Positions 18,372-27,953 of a stretch of DNA of 64,000 bases are shown here, one piece after another (position 1 is the stretch's first letter; each line of letters starts with the position of its first letter). Source of the DNA: an uncultured Nioella sp. (lineage in GTDB: Bacteria; Pseudomonadota; Alphaproteobacteria; Rhodobacterales; Rhodobacteraceae). Under the pieces are notes generated by a model. That model had not been told where the DNA came from. It saw only the letters and a program-made list of their open reading frames with translations, and made no database searches. The DNA lies in assembly GCA_947495575.1 (NCBI GenBank), contig CANLZL010000003.1, forward strand, positions 310,001 through 374,000, written 5' to 3'. A program made the position numbers and the translations under genes.

Positions 18372-19708
18372 GCCTGATCCCCTTTGGGGTGCACCCAAAT
18401 CAAAAAGAACAATCCCAGCAAGAATAGCAGAATGAGGGGCGCAATGCCTAGTTGCTGGCTGCCCGTGATCTGCGTCGTGACCCCGATCAGCAAGGGCGCC
18501 ACGAAAGATGTCGCCTTTCCGGCCAACGCATAAAGCCCAAACCCTTCGGTGATCCGCCCCGGTTCGGCCTGGCGCACCATCATCGTCCGGCTGGCCGATT
18601 GCAGTGTCCCCCCTGCCGCGCCAATTCCCGCGCCCAGGATGTAAAATGCGATATCCGGCAGGCTGGAGGTTGCCTCAACCGTCAGGCCCAGAACCGCCTC
18701 ACGGGAGACAAAAATGATCGCGATGCTGATGAAGGCCAGCGAAAGAACCGAGGTGATGATCACCGGCTTGGGTCCAAACCGGCTATCCGCGCGCCCCCCC
18801 AACCACGCAAATAACGCGCCGGTGATAACGGCCAGAATGCCGAAAATCCCGACATCCACGACGCTCCACCCCAACACGCCAGAGGCATATATGCCGCCAA
18901 AAACGTAGATCCCGTTCAGCGCATCGCGATAAAGCATCGAGGATCCAAGATAGGCAAAAAGGCTGCGCTTTCCGGGCAGCCGCCGAAGGGTTTCTAATAA
19001 CTCGGGCAAGGCCGTGCGCACCGCCTGGCCCATCGACATCGCAGCAGGGTCGCGCGGCACCCGCACCCACAGGAAAAACGGGATCATGAACAGCGCATAC
19101 CAAATCGCCGTCAACGGCCCGACCGACCGTGTACCTTCCCGCATCGCTGCATCCAGGCCAAAGATCGGGTCGATCCCAATCAGCGTTTTGCCCGTCTCTG
19201 CATTCTCAGCCAGAAACACCAGCATGATCACCAGCGTCACCAGGCCGCCGAGATAGCCAAAGGCCCATCCCGAGCCCGAGATCCTGCCGATCTGCTCTTT
19301 CGGCCCAAGGCTGGGCAGCAACCCATTGGTAAAGATCGTGGCGAACTCCATCCCGATCAGGCCAATCGCAAAGGAGACCATGATCAGGACAAGGCTAAAA
19401 TCGCCCGGAACCGCGAACCACAGCCCGGCCGCGCCCGCCACGTAGAAGATCGAAAAGATCCAGATGAACCGCAAATGCAGGCTGGACCGGTCGGCAATCG
19501 CCCCCATCATCGGTGCCATAAACGCAATCATCAGCCCGGCGGCACCAATGCCATAGCCCCATGCGGTCTGGGCCGCCGTGCCATCACCCAGCAACTCATT
19601 GATATAGGGACCAAAAATAAAGGTCAGCAGCAGCGTGTTATACGGTTGGCTGGCCCAATCGAAAAAGAACCAGCCCCAAACGCGCTTTTTCAGCGATACT
19701 TCTGCCAT
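18368..19708 (-). CDS. MFS transporter, UMF1/Atg22-like
   Basis: A 446 aa inner-membrane permease with about 12 hydrophobic segments. The N-terminus 'KKRVWGWFFFDWASQPYNTL' is the signature of the UMF1 (Vps22/Atg22-like, PF11700) branch of MFS carriers, followed by 'GAIADRS' between helices 2 and 3. Substrates of bacterial UMF1 carriers are mostly unknown. First gene of the operon with mepA and the phytase-like gene; a role in recycling cell-wall products would fit mepA but is inference. Confidence 0.87.
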   Translation of the reverse strand: MAEVSLKKRVWGWFFFDWASQPYNTLLLTFIFGPYINELLGDGTAAQTAWGYGIGAAGLMIAFMAPMMGAIADRSSLHLRFIWIFSIFYVAGAAGLWFAVPGDFSLVLIMVSFAIGLIGMEFATIFTNGLLPSLGPKEQIGRISGSGWAFGYLGGLVTLVIMLVFLAENAETGKTLIGIDPIFGLDAAMREGTRSVGPLTAIWYALFMIPFFLWVRVPRDPAAMSMGQAVRTALPELLETLRRLPGKRSLFAYLGSSMLYRDALNGIYVFGGIYASGVLGWSVVDVGIFGILAVITGALFAWLGGRADSRFGPKPVIITSVLSLAFISIAIIFVSREAVLGLTVEATSSLPDIAFYILGAGIGAAGGTLQSASRTMMVRQAEPGRITEGFGLYALAGKATSFVAPLLIGVTTQITGSQQLGIAPLILLFLLGLFFLIWVHPKGDQA

Positions 19709-19749
19709 GCCCTGCCCCTTGGGTTACATTCAGGGCAAGCATCGGTAGC

Positions 19750-20313
19750 TCAGGCTGATTTGGCAATGGCTATTGCAGGCGTTTGCCGCATTGGCGGCCA
19801 AGGGCGTTCGCTTTCGGCTGCGATCCAGGCACGAACCCATCCAGGCAGGGGCGGCGACGGCTCATCTTTGCCCATCGCCTGCATCACCTTTTGCGGTGGC
19901 ACAATCCCGTTCTTGTCAGTCACGGCTGACCGATAAAGGATATGGCTGCAACAGGTTTCGCCCCGCCAGAGGCTCTGCTCGAGATAGATAAACTTGTCAT
20001 CCCATCCGACCGCACGGCTGCGCATCTCGATCTTTTGAAACAGCCGAACGCGAGACCGATAACGAACAGACGCCCCCGCCATAGTCAGCCCCCAGCGGTT
20101 TTTCCGAAGCGCCGTGATCAGACCCGCACGACGCGCCAATGGGATGCGACCCAGATCGTAAATCGTCAGAGTCCGCCCATTGTTCAGCTCGCGCCACAGA
20201 TCAATGTCAGACGGCATGCAGATATGCTGGCTCACATGGGTGCCGGTCAATGGCAACTCATCATCTTTGCGGCTTTTGAACATTTGATAGGCAAGGCGGA
20301 TAAACGGATACAT
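19750..20313 (-). CDS. Thioesterase-like (hotdog fold) protein
   Basis: A 187 aa protein resembling the THEM6/4HBT_2 acyl-CoA thioesterase group: 'PSDIDLWRELNNGRTLTIYD' corresponds to the hotdog motif with conserved Asn, and 'RYRSRVRLFQKIEMRSRAVG' to the following strands. Whether it is catalytic or only fold-related cannot be judged. A short hydrophobic N-terminus ('MYPFIRLAYQMF') may associate with membrane. It lies 41 bp upstream of the MFS gene on the same strand, so it could lead the operon, although no overlap suggests coupling. Confidence 0.75.
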   Translation of the reverse strand: MYPFIRLAYQMFKSRKDDELPLTGTHVSQHICMPSDIDLWRELNNGRTLTIYDLGRIPLARRAGLITALRKNRWGLTMAGASVRYRSRVRLFQKIEMRSRAVGWDDKFIYLEQSLWRGETCCSHILYRSAVTDKNGIVPPQKVMQAMGKDEPSPPLPGWVRAWIAAESERPWPPMRQTPAIAIAKSA

Positions 20314-20468
20314 GACACGGGTTCAGTCGGTTTTGAGGGGTGCTGAGACTGCACTTGGTCCCGTCAATCCAACGCTTCAAGAGACGCCGTTGCGTCAATC
20401 ACTTGTCATTTCTGCCCCTGCACCATACCTGTTGCCCAGATCAGATCCGTTTCCCGAAAAGGCCCGTC

Positions 20469-20756
20469 ATGGTTTCCATTCTCCAAATCCTGCTTCTGGT
20501 GATCAGTGTCGCCAAGTTTATCGTGATCGCCCATATCATCATGAGCTGGCTGATCAATTTTGGAGTGCTGAACCTGCACCAGCCGCTGGTGCGCCAGATT
20601 TGGGACGGGATCTCGCAATTGCTGAACCCGATCTATTCCAAGATCCGGCAATTCCTGCCCAATACCGGCACGCTGGATCTGGCGCCGCTCGTGGCCATTC
20701 TGGCCCTGCTCGCGCTTGAGATCATCCTGCGCAATAACGCGGTCTATTTCATCTGA
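20469..20756 (+). CDS. YggT family membrane protein
   Basis: A 95 aa inner-membrane protein with two hydrophobic segments (about residues 3-30 and 70-92) and the YggT central motif 'MSWLINFGVLNLHQPLVRQI' then 'LNPIYSKIRQFLPNTGTLDL'. The family has roles in cell shape, division-site or osmotic functions and is often near cell-division genes; not so here. ATG at 20469 has AAAGG upstream; a longer in-frame reading to 20340 would add an unrelated 43-residue tail. Convergent with msrA, 13 bp apart. Confidence 0.9.
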   Translation: MVSILQILLLVISVAKFIVIAHIIMSWLINFGVLNLHQPLVRQIWDGISQLLNPIYSKIRQFLPNTGTLDLAPLVAILALLALEIILRNNAVYFI

Positions 20757-20769
20757 TTGCCTGTCAGGC

Positions 20770-21444
20770 TTAGTGCATCCCGACAAAGGGCGCATCCTCG
20801 CCCCATAACTGTGTGATCCGGGCATCCCGGCCACAGCCCTGACGGTAAAGGCCATAGGCGTCTGATTTCCGGCGCGGTCCGAACCGCGTCAGGACCAGTT
20901 CATCGCTGCGGTAATAATCCTGATGATACTCTTCTGCCGCATAGAACGGCGCCGCGTCACGGATCGGTGTGACAACGTCCTGACCTAATTCGGCCTCGGC
21001 TGCTGCAATTGCGGCCTCTGCCGCGGCGCGCTCGTCGTCCGTTTCGACAAAGATTGCGGTTGAATAGCTGTGGCCCCGGTCGCAGAACTGCCCGCCATCA
21101 TCGGTCACATCAACAGACCGCAGGAACAAATGCAGCAAATCGCCATAGGCGACCTGATCGGCATCATAAGTGATTTCGACCACTTCCAGATGCCCGGTAC
21201 CGCCACGCACGACCTGCCGATAGGTCGGGTTGGCCACATTGCCCCCGGCAAAGCCGGACACAACCTCAATCACACCCGGAACACTTTCGAAATCGCTTTC
21301 GACACACCAGAAACACCCACCTGCAACGACGGTGGTGCGAATATCTTCTGCATGGGCCCGATGGCCTGTGGCGACCAGCCCCAACAAAATTGCCCCTGTC
21401 AGAAACAGCGTCTTGCAGCTTTGTGCCAATTTGATCCGTGCCAT
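20770..21444 (-). CDS. msrA: Peptide methionine (S)-S-oxide reductase MsrA, exported
   Basis: Repairs methionine-S-sulfoxide in proteins. The catalytic motif '[12 protein letters not shown]' is present after a signal peptide ('[19 protein letters not shown]'), so this copy is probably periplasmic. Other MsrA features follow: '[18 protein letters not shown]', '[15 protein letters not shown]' and 'EEYHQDYY'. Two adjacent ATGs (21447 and 21444) are possible; 21444 has GGAG at 7 nt spacing, the better distance. No MsrB or quinone-linked MsrP genes are adjacent. Confidence 0.93.
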   Translation of the reverse strand: MARIKLAQSCKTLFLTGAILLGLVATGHRAHAEDIRTTVVAGGCFWCVESDFESVPGVIEVVSGFAGGNVANPTYRQVVRGGTGHLEVVEITYDADQVAYGDLLHLFLRSVDVTDDGGQFCDRGHSYSTAIFVETDDERAAAEAAIAAAEAELGQDVVTPIRDAAPFYAAEEYHQDYYRSDELVLTRFGPRRKSDAYGLYRQGCGRDARITQLWGEDAPFVGMH

Positions 21445-21559
21445 CATGCATCTCCTACAACTTGCATCTTGTTTCAGGCGTAAAGCGGTGAAATTCAATG
21501 CACAGGGCCGTGAGGTCACGCCGGGTTGATCCTTGTTTCAGTTTCGCCCAAGCGCCAAA

Positions 21560-21613
21560 TTGTATGTACCGGGGGTGTACAGGGGGTGTACGCCCGGTGC
21601 ACAGGAGGTGACG
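21560..21613 (+). repeat. Degenerate 11-bp tandem repeat containing the Shine-Dalgarno
   Basis: Two identical 10-mers GGGGGTGTAC (21571-21580 and 21582-21591) are followed in the same 11-bp register by CCCGGTGCAC (21593-21602) and GGAGGTGACG (21604-21613). The last, most diverged unit supplies the ribosome binding site of the next gene. The series looks like a decayed short tandem array. Confidence 0.45.
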
Positions 21614-21614
21614 C

Positions 21615-22310
21615 ATGAAAATCGCGATGTGGTCGGGGCCCCGAAACCTGTCGACCGCCATGATGTATAGCTTCGCCGCACGCGGCGATTGCGCGGTTTG
21701 GGACGAGCCGTTTTATGCGCCTTATTTGGCCAAGACAGGCATCGAACACCCGATGGGGGCACAGATAATAGCGGCCCATGAGCGCGATCCCGAAGCAGTC
21801 GCGGCGCGTTGCGCTGGCCCGATTCCGAGCGGTAAGCCTCTGTTTTATATGAAACATATGCCCCATCACATGGTGCCGGGCATACCGCTTGATTGGGCCA
21901 AAGACTGCGTGAATGTTCACCTGATCCGCCACCCCGCCCGCGCTATAGCTTCTTACATGGCCAAACGAGAAAACCCGACGTTGGACGATATTGGCTATGC
22001 CAGGCAGGTCGAGATATTTGAGGAATTTGGCGGGGTCGTCATCGACAGCTCTGATATCCGCGAAAACCCGCGCGGAATGCTCAAAAAACTTTGTGAAAAC
22101 ATAGAGATAGTCTACACCGACGCTATGCTGTCCTGGCCCGCCGGAGGCCGTAAAGAGGACGGTATCTGGGCAAAACACTGGTACGGCGTGATCCACAACT
22201 CCACCGGGTTCTCCGGCGCGGAAGGCCCGATCCCGAATGCAGAAGGGCCGCTATTCGAAGCGGCCCTAGAGAAGTACAAAATTTTGAAAGAACAGGCGCT
22301 TAGCCCTTGA
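21615..22310 (+). CDS. Sulfotransferase-like protein (P-loop, Sulfotransfer_5 type)
   Basis: A 231 aa protein opening with '[20 protein letters not shown]', the P-loop-like 5'-phosphosulfate-binding segment of sulfotransferase-family proteins, followed by '[16 protein letters not shown]', equivalent to the 3'-phosphate-binding strand (R-x-P). Residues 193-231 end in a short helix-rich tail. The family label is structural; transfer of sulfate has not been shown for most bacterial members, and some are mislabelled as aminotransferases. RBS GGAGG lies 7 nt upstream. It overlaps the 3' end of argG convergently by 11 bp. Confidence 0.75.
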   Translation: MKIAMWSGPRNLSTAMMYSFAARGDCAVWDEPFYAPYLAKTGIEHPMGAQIIAAHERDPEAVAARCAGPIPSGKPLFYMKHMPHHMVPGIPLDWAKDCVNVHLIRHPARAIASYMAKRENPTLDDIGYARQVEIFEEFGGVVIDSSDIRENPRGMLKKLCENIEIVYTDAMLSWPAGGRKEDGIWAKHWYGVIHNSTGFSGAEGPIPNAEGPLFEAALEKYKILKEQALSP

Positions 22311-23526
22311 TGCGCTTGTTTCGCATCGCGATCAGTTTCAGGCGCAGGGCTTGCAGTTGGATGAAGCCCGCCGCGTCTTTCTGATCGTAGGCTCCTGCAT
22401 CCTCTTCAAATGTCACGTGCTCTTCGGAATAAAGCGAGTGATCCGACCAGCGGCCGACGCACCGTGCGAGGCCCTTATAGAGCTTCAGCCGAACGGTGCC
22501 GGTCACATGTTCCTGGCTCTTGTCGATGGCGGCCTGCAGCATCTCGCGCTCAGGGCTGTACCAGAAGCCGTTATAGATCAGCTCGGCATATTGCGGCATC
22601 AACTGGTCTTTCAGATGCATCGCGCCGCGATCCATGGTGATCGACTCAATGCCACGATGCGCCTCAAGCAGGACAGTGCCGCCCGGAGTCTCATAGATGC
22701 CACGCGATTTCATGCCCACGAAACGACCCTCGACCAGATCGAGACGGCCAATTCCGTGCTTGCCGCCCAATTCGTTTAGCTGGGTCAGCATCTCGGCCGG
22801 GCTGACGGCCTGACCGTTGATCGAAACTGCGTCGCCCTTCTCAAAGCCGATCTCGACGAACTCAGGCTCATTCGGTGCATCTTCGGGATGCACGGTACGC
22901 TGATAGACATAATCAGGTGCATCGATGGCGGGATCTTCCAGAACCTTGCCCTCGGACGAGGTGTGCAAAAGGTTTGCATCGACCGAGAACGGTGCTTCGC
23001 CACGTTTGTCTTTGGCAATCGGAATCTGGTTCTTTTCTGCAAAGTCGATCAGCTTGGTCCGGCTGGTCAGATCCCATTCTCGCCACGGCGCGATCACTTT
23101 GATATCCGGGTTCAACGCATAGGCCGCCAGTTCAAAACGGACCTGATCATTGCCCTTGCCGGTCGCGCCATGGGCGATCGCATCGGCGCCGGTTTCTTCG
23201 GCAATCTCAATCAAACGCTTGGAGATCAGTGGGCGCGCGATCGATGTGCCCAAAAGGTACAGCCCTTCATATTGCGCGTTGGCACGGAACATCGGGTTAA
23301 CGAAATCACGGACAAATTCTTCGCGGACATCTTCGATGTAGATGTTCTCTGGCTTGATCCCCAAAAGCTCGGCCTTGGCGCGCGCGGGTTCCAACTCCTC
23401 GCCTTGCCCCAGATCTGCGGTGAAAGTCACTACTTCGCAGCCATATTCCGTCTGCAACCATTTTAGAATGATCGACGTATCAAGACCGCCTGAATAGGCA
23501 AGAACCACTTTCTTGGGCGCAGACAT
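22300..23526 (-). CDS. argG: Argininosuccinate synthase
   Basis: ATP-dependent ligation of citrulline and aspartate in arginine synthesis. The N-terminal ATP pyrophosphatase signature '[17 protein letters not shown]' is at residues 8-24, with '[16 protein letters not shown]' near 118 and '[20 protein letters not shown]' later. At 408 aa it is the usual bacterial type-1 size. The ATG at 23526 begins directly with the catalytic fold. Divergent from a membrane protein 83 bp away; no other arginine gene is close. Confidence 0.96.
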   Translation of the reverse strand: MSAPKKVVLAYSGGLDTSIILKWLQTEYGCEVVTFTADLGQGEELEPARAKAELLGIKPENIYIEDVREEFVRDFVNPMFRANAQYEGLYLLGTSIARPLISKRLIEIAEETGADAIAHGATGKGNDQVRFELAAYALNPDIKVIAPWREWDLTSRTKLIDFAEKNQIPIAKDKRGEAPFSVDANLLHTSSEGKVLEDPAIDAPDYVYQRTVHPEDAPNEPEFVEIGFEKGDAVSINGQAVSPAEMLTQLNELGGKHGIGRLDLVEGRFVGMKSRGIYETPGGTVLLEAHRGIESITMDRGAMHLKDQLMPQYAELIYNGFWYSPEREMLQAAIDKSQEHVTGTVRLKLYKGLARCVGRWSDHSLYSEEHVTFEEDAGAYDQKDAAGFIQLQALRLKLIAMRNKRIKG

Positions 23527-23609
23527 GAGAGACTCTCCGGGAATTCGATTGACCGCAGGCGCGATAGCGGGTTTTCAGGGGGGAAGCAAGCCAAGTGGAG
23601 TATGTTGCA

Positions 23610-24383
23610 ATGGACTACGGCTATCGCATGTTGGTGCACATCGTGCGGCAAGTGTTTGGAAATCTCGGGCCGGCGGTCCGACTTACCGCGTTTTTGACGT
23701 TTCTGCCGATGGTATTGGGCCTGACTGTCTTCCTGTCGCTTGGCATAACCGACATCGACTATACAACAGTGCCGCAGAGAGCGGACTCTTTTCCTGACGT
23801 AAATGTCGGTCTGGTCTTCCTCTATGTGATCGGCCTCGTCGTTATCAGCGTCATCACCTATTGCTGGGCCGCAGTGGGCTGGCATCGCTATGTCCTGTTG
23901 GAAGAACAGGGTCGTGGCATCACCCCGCAATGGCGGGGCGAAAACGTGTTGTCATACATCGGTCGCGCCCTGATCATTGGCGTTGTCGCCGTCATCCTTG
24001 GATTCATTTCTGGCCTTTTCCTATCTGGCCTACTGGCCGCAGCTTCGGGATTGGCCTTCGTGATACTGTCAGGCTGGGTTCTTGGCATGACATGGGTCAT
24101 TACTCGTATTGGTCTGATCCTTCCCGCGGCCGCGTTGGGCAGGCCGATGACAATCAGCGAAAGCTGGAACGCGACCAAACCTGTATCGGCTGATATTTTG
24201 GTACCGCTTTTCTTCATTGCGCTGGCCTTGACTGTTTTGGGACAATTGAACGGAGTTGTCTTTGGCCAAGGATTGATCGGATCGCTTTTTGCAGGTGTCC
24301 TATACTGGTTACAGCTGTTGCTGAACCTGTCGCTGATGACCACGCTATACGGCACGCAGATCGAAGGGCGCAGCCTGACCTGA
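23610..24383 (+). CDS. Predicted multi-pass membrane protein, function unknown
   Basis: A 257 aa protein with about six hydrophobic segments (around residues 22-45, 66-90, 115-150 as two, 150-175 and 200-245) and short loops. 'WAAVGWHRYVLLEEQGRG' between segments 2 and 3 is a pattern seen in uncharacterised alphaproteobacterial membrane proteins with glycerophosphoryl-diester- or YciC-like architecture. I do not recognise a named family. ATG at 23610 with GGAG 10 nt upstream is preferred over an in-frame GTG at 23595. 40 bp upstream of ilvA on the same strand, so possibly co-transcribed. Confidence 0.72.
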   Translation: MDYGYRMLVHIVRQVFGNLGPAVRLTAFLTFLPMVLGLTVFLSLGITDIDYTTVPQRADSFPDVNVGLVFLYVIGLVVISVITYCWAAVGWHRYVLLEEQGRGITPQWRGENVLSYIGRALIIGVVAVILGFISGLFLSGLLAAASGLAFVILSGWVLGMTWVITRIGLILPAAALGRPMTISESWNATKPVSADILVPLFFIALALTVLGQLNGVVFGQGLIGSLFAGVLYWLQLLLNLSLMTTLYGTQIEGRSLT

Positions 24384-24423
24384 CTTCCTTCATGTTGATC
24401 GATTACAAAAAAGGCCCGCCGCA

Positions 24424-25671
24424 ATGACAGATTTTGGCCATTCGGCCCGCAAGGCGACCGACGCAATGCGCGCGCTTTTTCCGGTAACCCCGTTACAGCG
24501 AAATGCGTACCTGTCTGACAAGTTTGGTGCTGACATCTGGCTGAAACGCGAAGATCTCAGCCCCGTGCGCAGCTACAAGATTCGCGGGGCATTGAACGCG
24601 ATGGTCAAACGACGCGCCGCTGACCCGGAGCAGCATCAGTTTGTCTGTGCGAGCGCGGGAAATCACGCGCAAGGCGTGGCTTTTGTTTGCAAGCATTTCG
24701 GCGTGTCAGGGACCATCTTTATGCCGGTTACAACGCCCCGGCAAAAGATCGACAAGACCGGTGCCTTTGGTGGGGATGCAATTACGATCAAGTTGATCGG
24801 CGATTACTTCGACGAAACGCTCGCAGCCGCGCAGGACTTTTGCAAAGAAACGGGCGCTGCCTTTCTGTCGCCCTTCGATGACCCGGACGTTATCGAGGGT
24901 CAGGCATCTGTCGCGGTCGAAATGATCGAACAACTAGGGCGCGCGCCGGATCGGCTTGTCCTGCCCGTCGGCGGGGGTGGCCTTTCCTCAGGCGTTTTGT
25001 CCTATCTGCAAGCCATCGATGCAAAGACGCGGTTGAAATTGGTGGAACCGACCGGCGGTGCCAGTTTGGCCGCGGCCTTGAAAGCTGGCTGCCCTGTCAC
25101 CCTTCCTTATGTCGATAATTTCGTCGATGGCGCGGCGGTGGCGCGCATCGGCAATGCACCTTTCGAGGTTCTGAAAGCGACCGATCCCGGCGACGTTTTG
25201 GCCGTGCCGGAGGATCGGATCTGTGTGACCATTACGGAATTACTGAACATCGAGGGGATCGTGCTGGAGCCCGCTGGCGCATTGGCAGTCGATGCCTTGC
25301 AAGACCTTGGCGCGGCCATTCGCGGCCAAACCATCGTTTGCGTCACCTCGGGCGGTAATTTCGATTTCGAGCGCCTGCCAGAGGTAAAGGAACGCGCGAT
25401 GCGGTCCCAAGGTCTGAAAAAATACTTCATCCTGCGAATGCCGCAGCGCCCCGGCGCATTGAAGGATTTCCTAGGCCTCTTGGGACCCGGAGACGACATT
25501 GCACGGTTCGAATATTTAAAGAAATCCGCGCGCAATTTCGGATCGGTCCTGATTGGCATAGAAGCACGCAAAAGCACGGATTTTGAGGGTTTGTTCGAAC
25601 GGATGGAGGCAGGCGGCTTCGCCTTTCGGGACATCACCCAAGACGATGTTCTGTCCGAATTCCTGATTTAG
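24424..25671 (+). CDS. ilvA: Threonine ammonia-lyase (threonine dehydratase)
   Basis: PLP enzyme converting threonine to 2-oxobutyrate for isoleucine synthesis. PLP lysine is in 'SYKIRGALNA' (near residue 52), the phosphate-binding glycine loop is 'PVGGGGLSSGVLSYL', and a single ACT-like C-terminal domain (about 325-415; 'YFILRMPQRPGALKDFLGLL') suggests feedback control, as in one-ACT biosynthetic forms. 415 aa is normal for that type. ilvE and ilvD lie elsewhere in the window, so the pathway genes are scattered. Its stop shares 4 bp (25668-25671) with the convergent Hpt gene. Confidence 0.95.
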   Translation: MTDFGHSARKATDAMRALFPVTPLQRNAYLSDKFGADIWLKREDLSPVRSYKIRGALNAMVKRRAADPEQHQFVCASAGNHAQGVAFVCKHFGVSGTIFMPVTTPRQKIDKTGAFGGDAITIKLIGDYFDETLAAAQDFCKETGAAFLSPFDDPDVIEGQASVAVEMIEQLGRAPDRLVLPVGGGGLSSGVLSYLQAIDAKTRLKLVEPTGGASLAAALKAGCPVTLPYVDNFVDGAAVARIGNAPFEVLKATDPGDVLAVPEDRICVTITELLNIEGIVLEPAGALAVDALQDLGAAIRGQTIVCVTSGGNFDFERLPEVKERAMRSQGLKKYFILRMPQRPGALKDFLGLLGPGDDIARFEYLKKSARNFGSVLIGIEARKSTDFEGLFERMEAGGFAFRDITQDDVLSEFLI

Positions 25672-26000
25672 GCCGCTTGCGGAAGAACACCGGACGCGGC
25701 CTCAAGCGACGCACGATAGAGCGCATCCAGCGGGGCGATATCAATGGCCGCACCCTGTGCAGCGTCGCGTTCTGCGATGGCACATGCCTCAGCAAAGGCT
25801 GAAAATCCCAAATTCGACGCGCTGCCGCGCAAGCCATGAAAATCAGCAGCTGTCGCAGCTCCGGGCTGGTCCTTTAGACCCTGAAGTATTTCATCCATTT
25901 CTTCGAGAAAAATTTCTGCAACTTCGGCGAAATCCTCTTCACCGATCTCCTGCTTCAATTCATTCAGTCGGCCTAGATCAATCACGCCAGACTCCATCAT
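25668..26000 (-). CDS. Hpt domain phosphotransfer protein
   Basis: A 110 aa single-domain histidine phosphotransfer protein. 'FHGLRGSASNLGFSAFAEAC' carries the phosphorylatable His at residue 55 in the H-x-[LK]-[KR]-G-x-[SA]-x-x-x-G context. Predicted four-helix bundle, cytoplasmic. Two adjacent ATGs (26000, 25997) are possible. It is divergent from a response regulator-phosphatase fusion 192 bp away, its likely phospho-partner; this link is by context only. No histidine kinase gene is in the window. Confidence 0.85.
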   Translation of the reverse strand: MMESGVIDLGRLNELKQEIGEEDFAEVAEIFLEEMDEILQGLKDQPGAATAADFHGLRGSASNLGFSAFAEACAIAERDAAQGAAIDIAPLDALYRASLEAASGVLPQAA

Positions 26001-26192
26001 AGTCGCTCAATTTGACCCCAGAATAGTGCCACAGGACTTACCAAAACGTTACGAGGCCAACGGTTCTTAAAATTTGAACCTTCACCCTCGATTAACTCAC
26101 GCGCCGTAGAGATAGAAAAAAGCATAGTGGGGGTCGTTTTGCCGGAAGATATCAGACACAGCCATTTACCTGGGCCGGGCGGGCCGGATTCG

Positions 26193-27410
26193 ATGGCGAT
26201 GTCCCATATTCTGGTGCTCGACGACAGTCGTGCACAACGCAAACTTATCTCGAAAATGCTAACCAATTGGGGCCATCAGGTCACTTGTTGCGAAAGACCC
26301 CAGGACGCGCTGGAGGCGCTGCAAGACACTTCCATTTCGCTGATCCTGACGGACTGGATCATGCCGGAAATGTCGGGTCCGGAGTTTTGTCGCGCCTTTC
26401 GCAAGATGGAGAGGGAAAGCTATGCCTATGTCATCCTTCTAACCTCAAAAAGCGAAAAGGCCGAAATTGCACAAGGGCTGGAGGCCGGAGCAGATGACTT
26501 CGTCAGCAAACCCGTGGATGGCCACGAATTGCGGGCGCGGATCAGGGCCGGTGAGCGCATTGTCAGGATGCAGCAAACTCTTGTTGAACAGAACCGGCAC
26601 ATCCGCACCAATCTGGCTGAAATCCGGGAGCTTTATGACGCCCTTGATCGCGACCTGAAAGAAGCGCAGGGATTGCAGGAGTCGCTGGTACGAGAGACGT
26701 TCAAGGATCTGGGAACGGCCCAGATCTCGCTCACGCTTAAGGCCAGCGGACATGTCGGCGGGGACTTGGTCGGTTTTTTCCCTATCTCGGACACCTGCGT
26801 TGGGCTGTTTTCCTTGGATGTTTCTGGCCATGGCGTTACGTCGGCCCTTTTGGCCGCCCGGCTTGCGGGCCTTTTGGGCACTGCCGCGCCTGAACAGAAT
26901 GTCGCGATGGAACCTGATCCTGCCGGGGGGTGGCGGGCGTTGCCGCCCGGCGACGTGGCGCAAAAGCTCAACCGTATCATGTTCGAAGAAATGACGACCG
27001 AGCTATACTTTACCCTCGGCCTTGCGGAGATTGACCTTTGCACAGGCAAGGGACGCATGGTGCAAGCAGGCCATCCCCATCCGGTTGTACAATCAAAAAC
27101 AGGTGAAATAGATTGGATCGGTACCGGCGGTATGCCCGTTGGATTGCTGCCAGACGCGGAATTTGACGATTTTCCAATTCAACTTCAGCCAGGTGATCGC
27201 CTTTTTCTTTACTCAGACGGCATTACGGAATTGGGGCACCCGCTTGGCGGGTTTTTGGGCGAAGATGGTCTTGCAGAAATCCTGAAGAATTCTGAAACCT
27301 GCTCGGGGCCGGAAATGCTACCGCGGCTTGTCGCGGATTTGGAGGCCTATTGCGGCCGATCTGAATTTGAAGACGACGTATCTGCGGTCGTATTTGACTT
27401 CAAACGCTGA
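26193..27410 (+). CDS. Response regulator fused to PP2C-type (SpoIIE/RsbU) phosphatase
   Basis: A 405 aa two-domain signalling protein. Residues 1-120 form a receiver with acidic pocket DD at 10-11, phosphoacceptor Asp near 54 ('LILTDWIMPEMSG') and Lys in 'VSKPVDGHE'. A coiled coil (about 125-165, 'VEQNRHIRTNLAEIRELYDA') links to a SpoIIE phosphatase domain ('GHVGGDLVGFF', 'SLDVSGHGVTSALLAA', 'FLYSDGITE', 'DDVSAVVF'), which in RsbU/HsbR-type proteins dephosphorylates an anti-sigma antagonist. No anti-sigma or antagonist gene is nearby. Start at 26193 chosen because it begins just before the receiver; GTG 26127 and ATG 26199 are alternatives. Confidence 0.9.
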   Translation: MAMSHILVLDDSRAQRKLISKMLTNWGHQVTCCERPQDALEALQDTSISLILTDWIMPEMSGPEFCRAFRKMERESYAYVILLTSKSEKAEIAQGLEAGADDFVSKPVDGHELRARIRAGERIVRMQQTLVEQNRHIRTNLAEIRELYDALDRDLKEAQGLQESLVRETFKDLGTAQISLTLKASGHVGGDLVGFFPISDTCVGLFSLDVSGHGVTSALLAARLAGLLGTAAPEQNVAMEPDPAGGWRALPPGDVAQKLNRIMFEEMTTELYFTLGLAEIDLCTGKGRMVQAGHPHPVVQSKTGEIDWIGTGGMPVGLLPDAEFDDFPIQLQPGDRLFLYSDGITELGHPLGGFLGEDGLAEILKNSETCSGPEMLPRLVADLEAYCGRSEFEDDVSAVVFDFKR

Positions 27411-27849
27411 GGATTTGACGGGCCTTCCCCAGAAAAAAGCGATCGCCCTCAACACCCAGCTTTTCCTGGGCAACATCCCAGGACAGAAACACGGCTTGGT
27501 GTGCCGGTTCCGACGGGTTGCTCACCCGCCCGGCAAGAGACGCAAGGTAGACATGGCATTGTTTTTGCGCCCAAATATCGTAATCCGGCATATAGGTATA
27601 TCTGTGGAACATGCCCAACCGAACAGGGCTGTGGATGCGGTAGCCGGTTTCCTCCAAAACTTCACGGTGAAGCGCCTGTAGCGCGCCCTCACCTGGGTCG
27701 ATCCCGCCCCCTGGCAGTTGTAATTCAGAATAGGGGCGCATCTGCAGGGTCGCCAGAATTCCGTCGCCGGCAGAAATCACCGCATAGACGCCTGTGCGTG
27801 GTGTGTAGTGCCTTCCAGCATCCGGCCAGTTACCAAATCTCCGGTTCAC
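27400..27849 (-). CDS. NUDIX hydrolase
   Basis: A 149 aa hydrolase of nucleoside-diphosphate-linked compounds. The Nudix box is intact: 'GGGIDPGEGALQALHREVLE' followed by ETGY (G-x5-E-x7-REUxEExGU). The start is GTG at 27849, favoured because AGGAGG lies 8 nt upstream and no ATG competes. Substrate unknown. It overlaps the 3' end of the response regulator-phosphatase gene by 11 bp in convergent orientation and is divergent from hslO. Confidence 0.88.
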   Translation of the reverse strand: MNRRFGNWPDAGRHYTPRTGVYAVISAGDGILATLQMRPYSELQLPGGGIDPGEGALQALHREVLEETGYRIHSPVRLGMFHRYTYMPDYDIWAQKQCHVYLASLAGRVSNPSEPAHQAVFLSWDVAQEKLGVEGDRFFLGKARQILSV

Positions 27850-27953
27850 TGATGCGCCTCCTAACGGGTGCTAAACAGATTTACGGGTTGGCAAGTCACT
27901 TGCCGCACCTATATGGGCGCGGTATGCCAGCCTGCGTGGCAGAAGGAAAGCCA

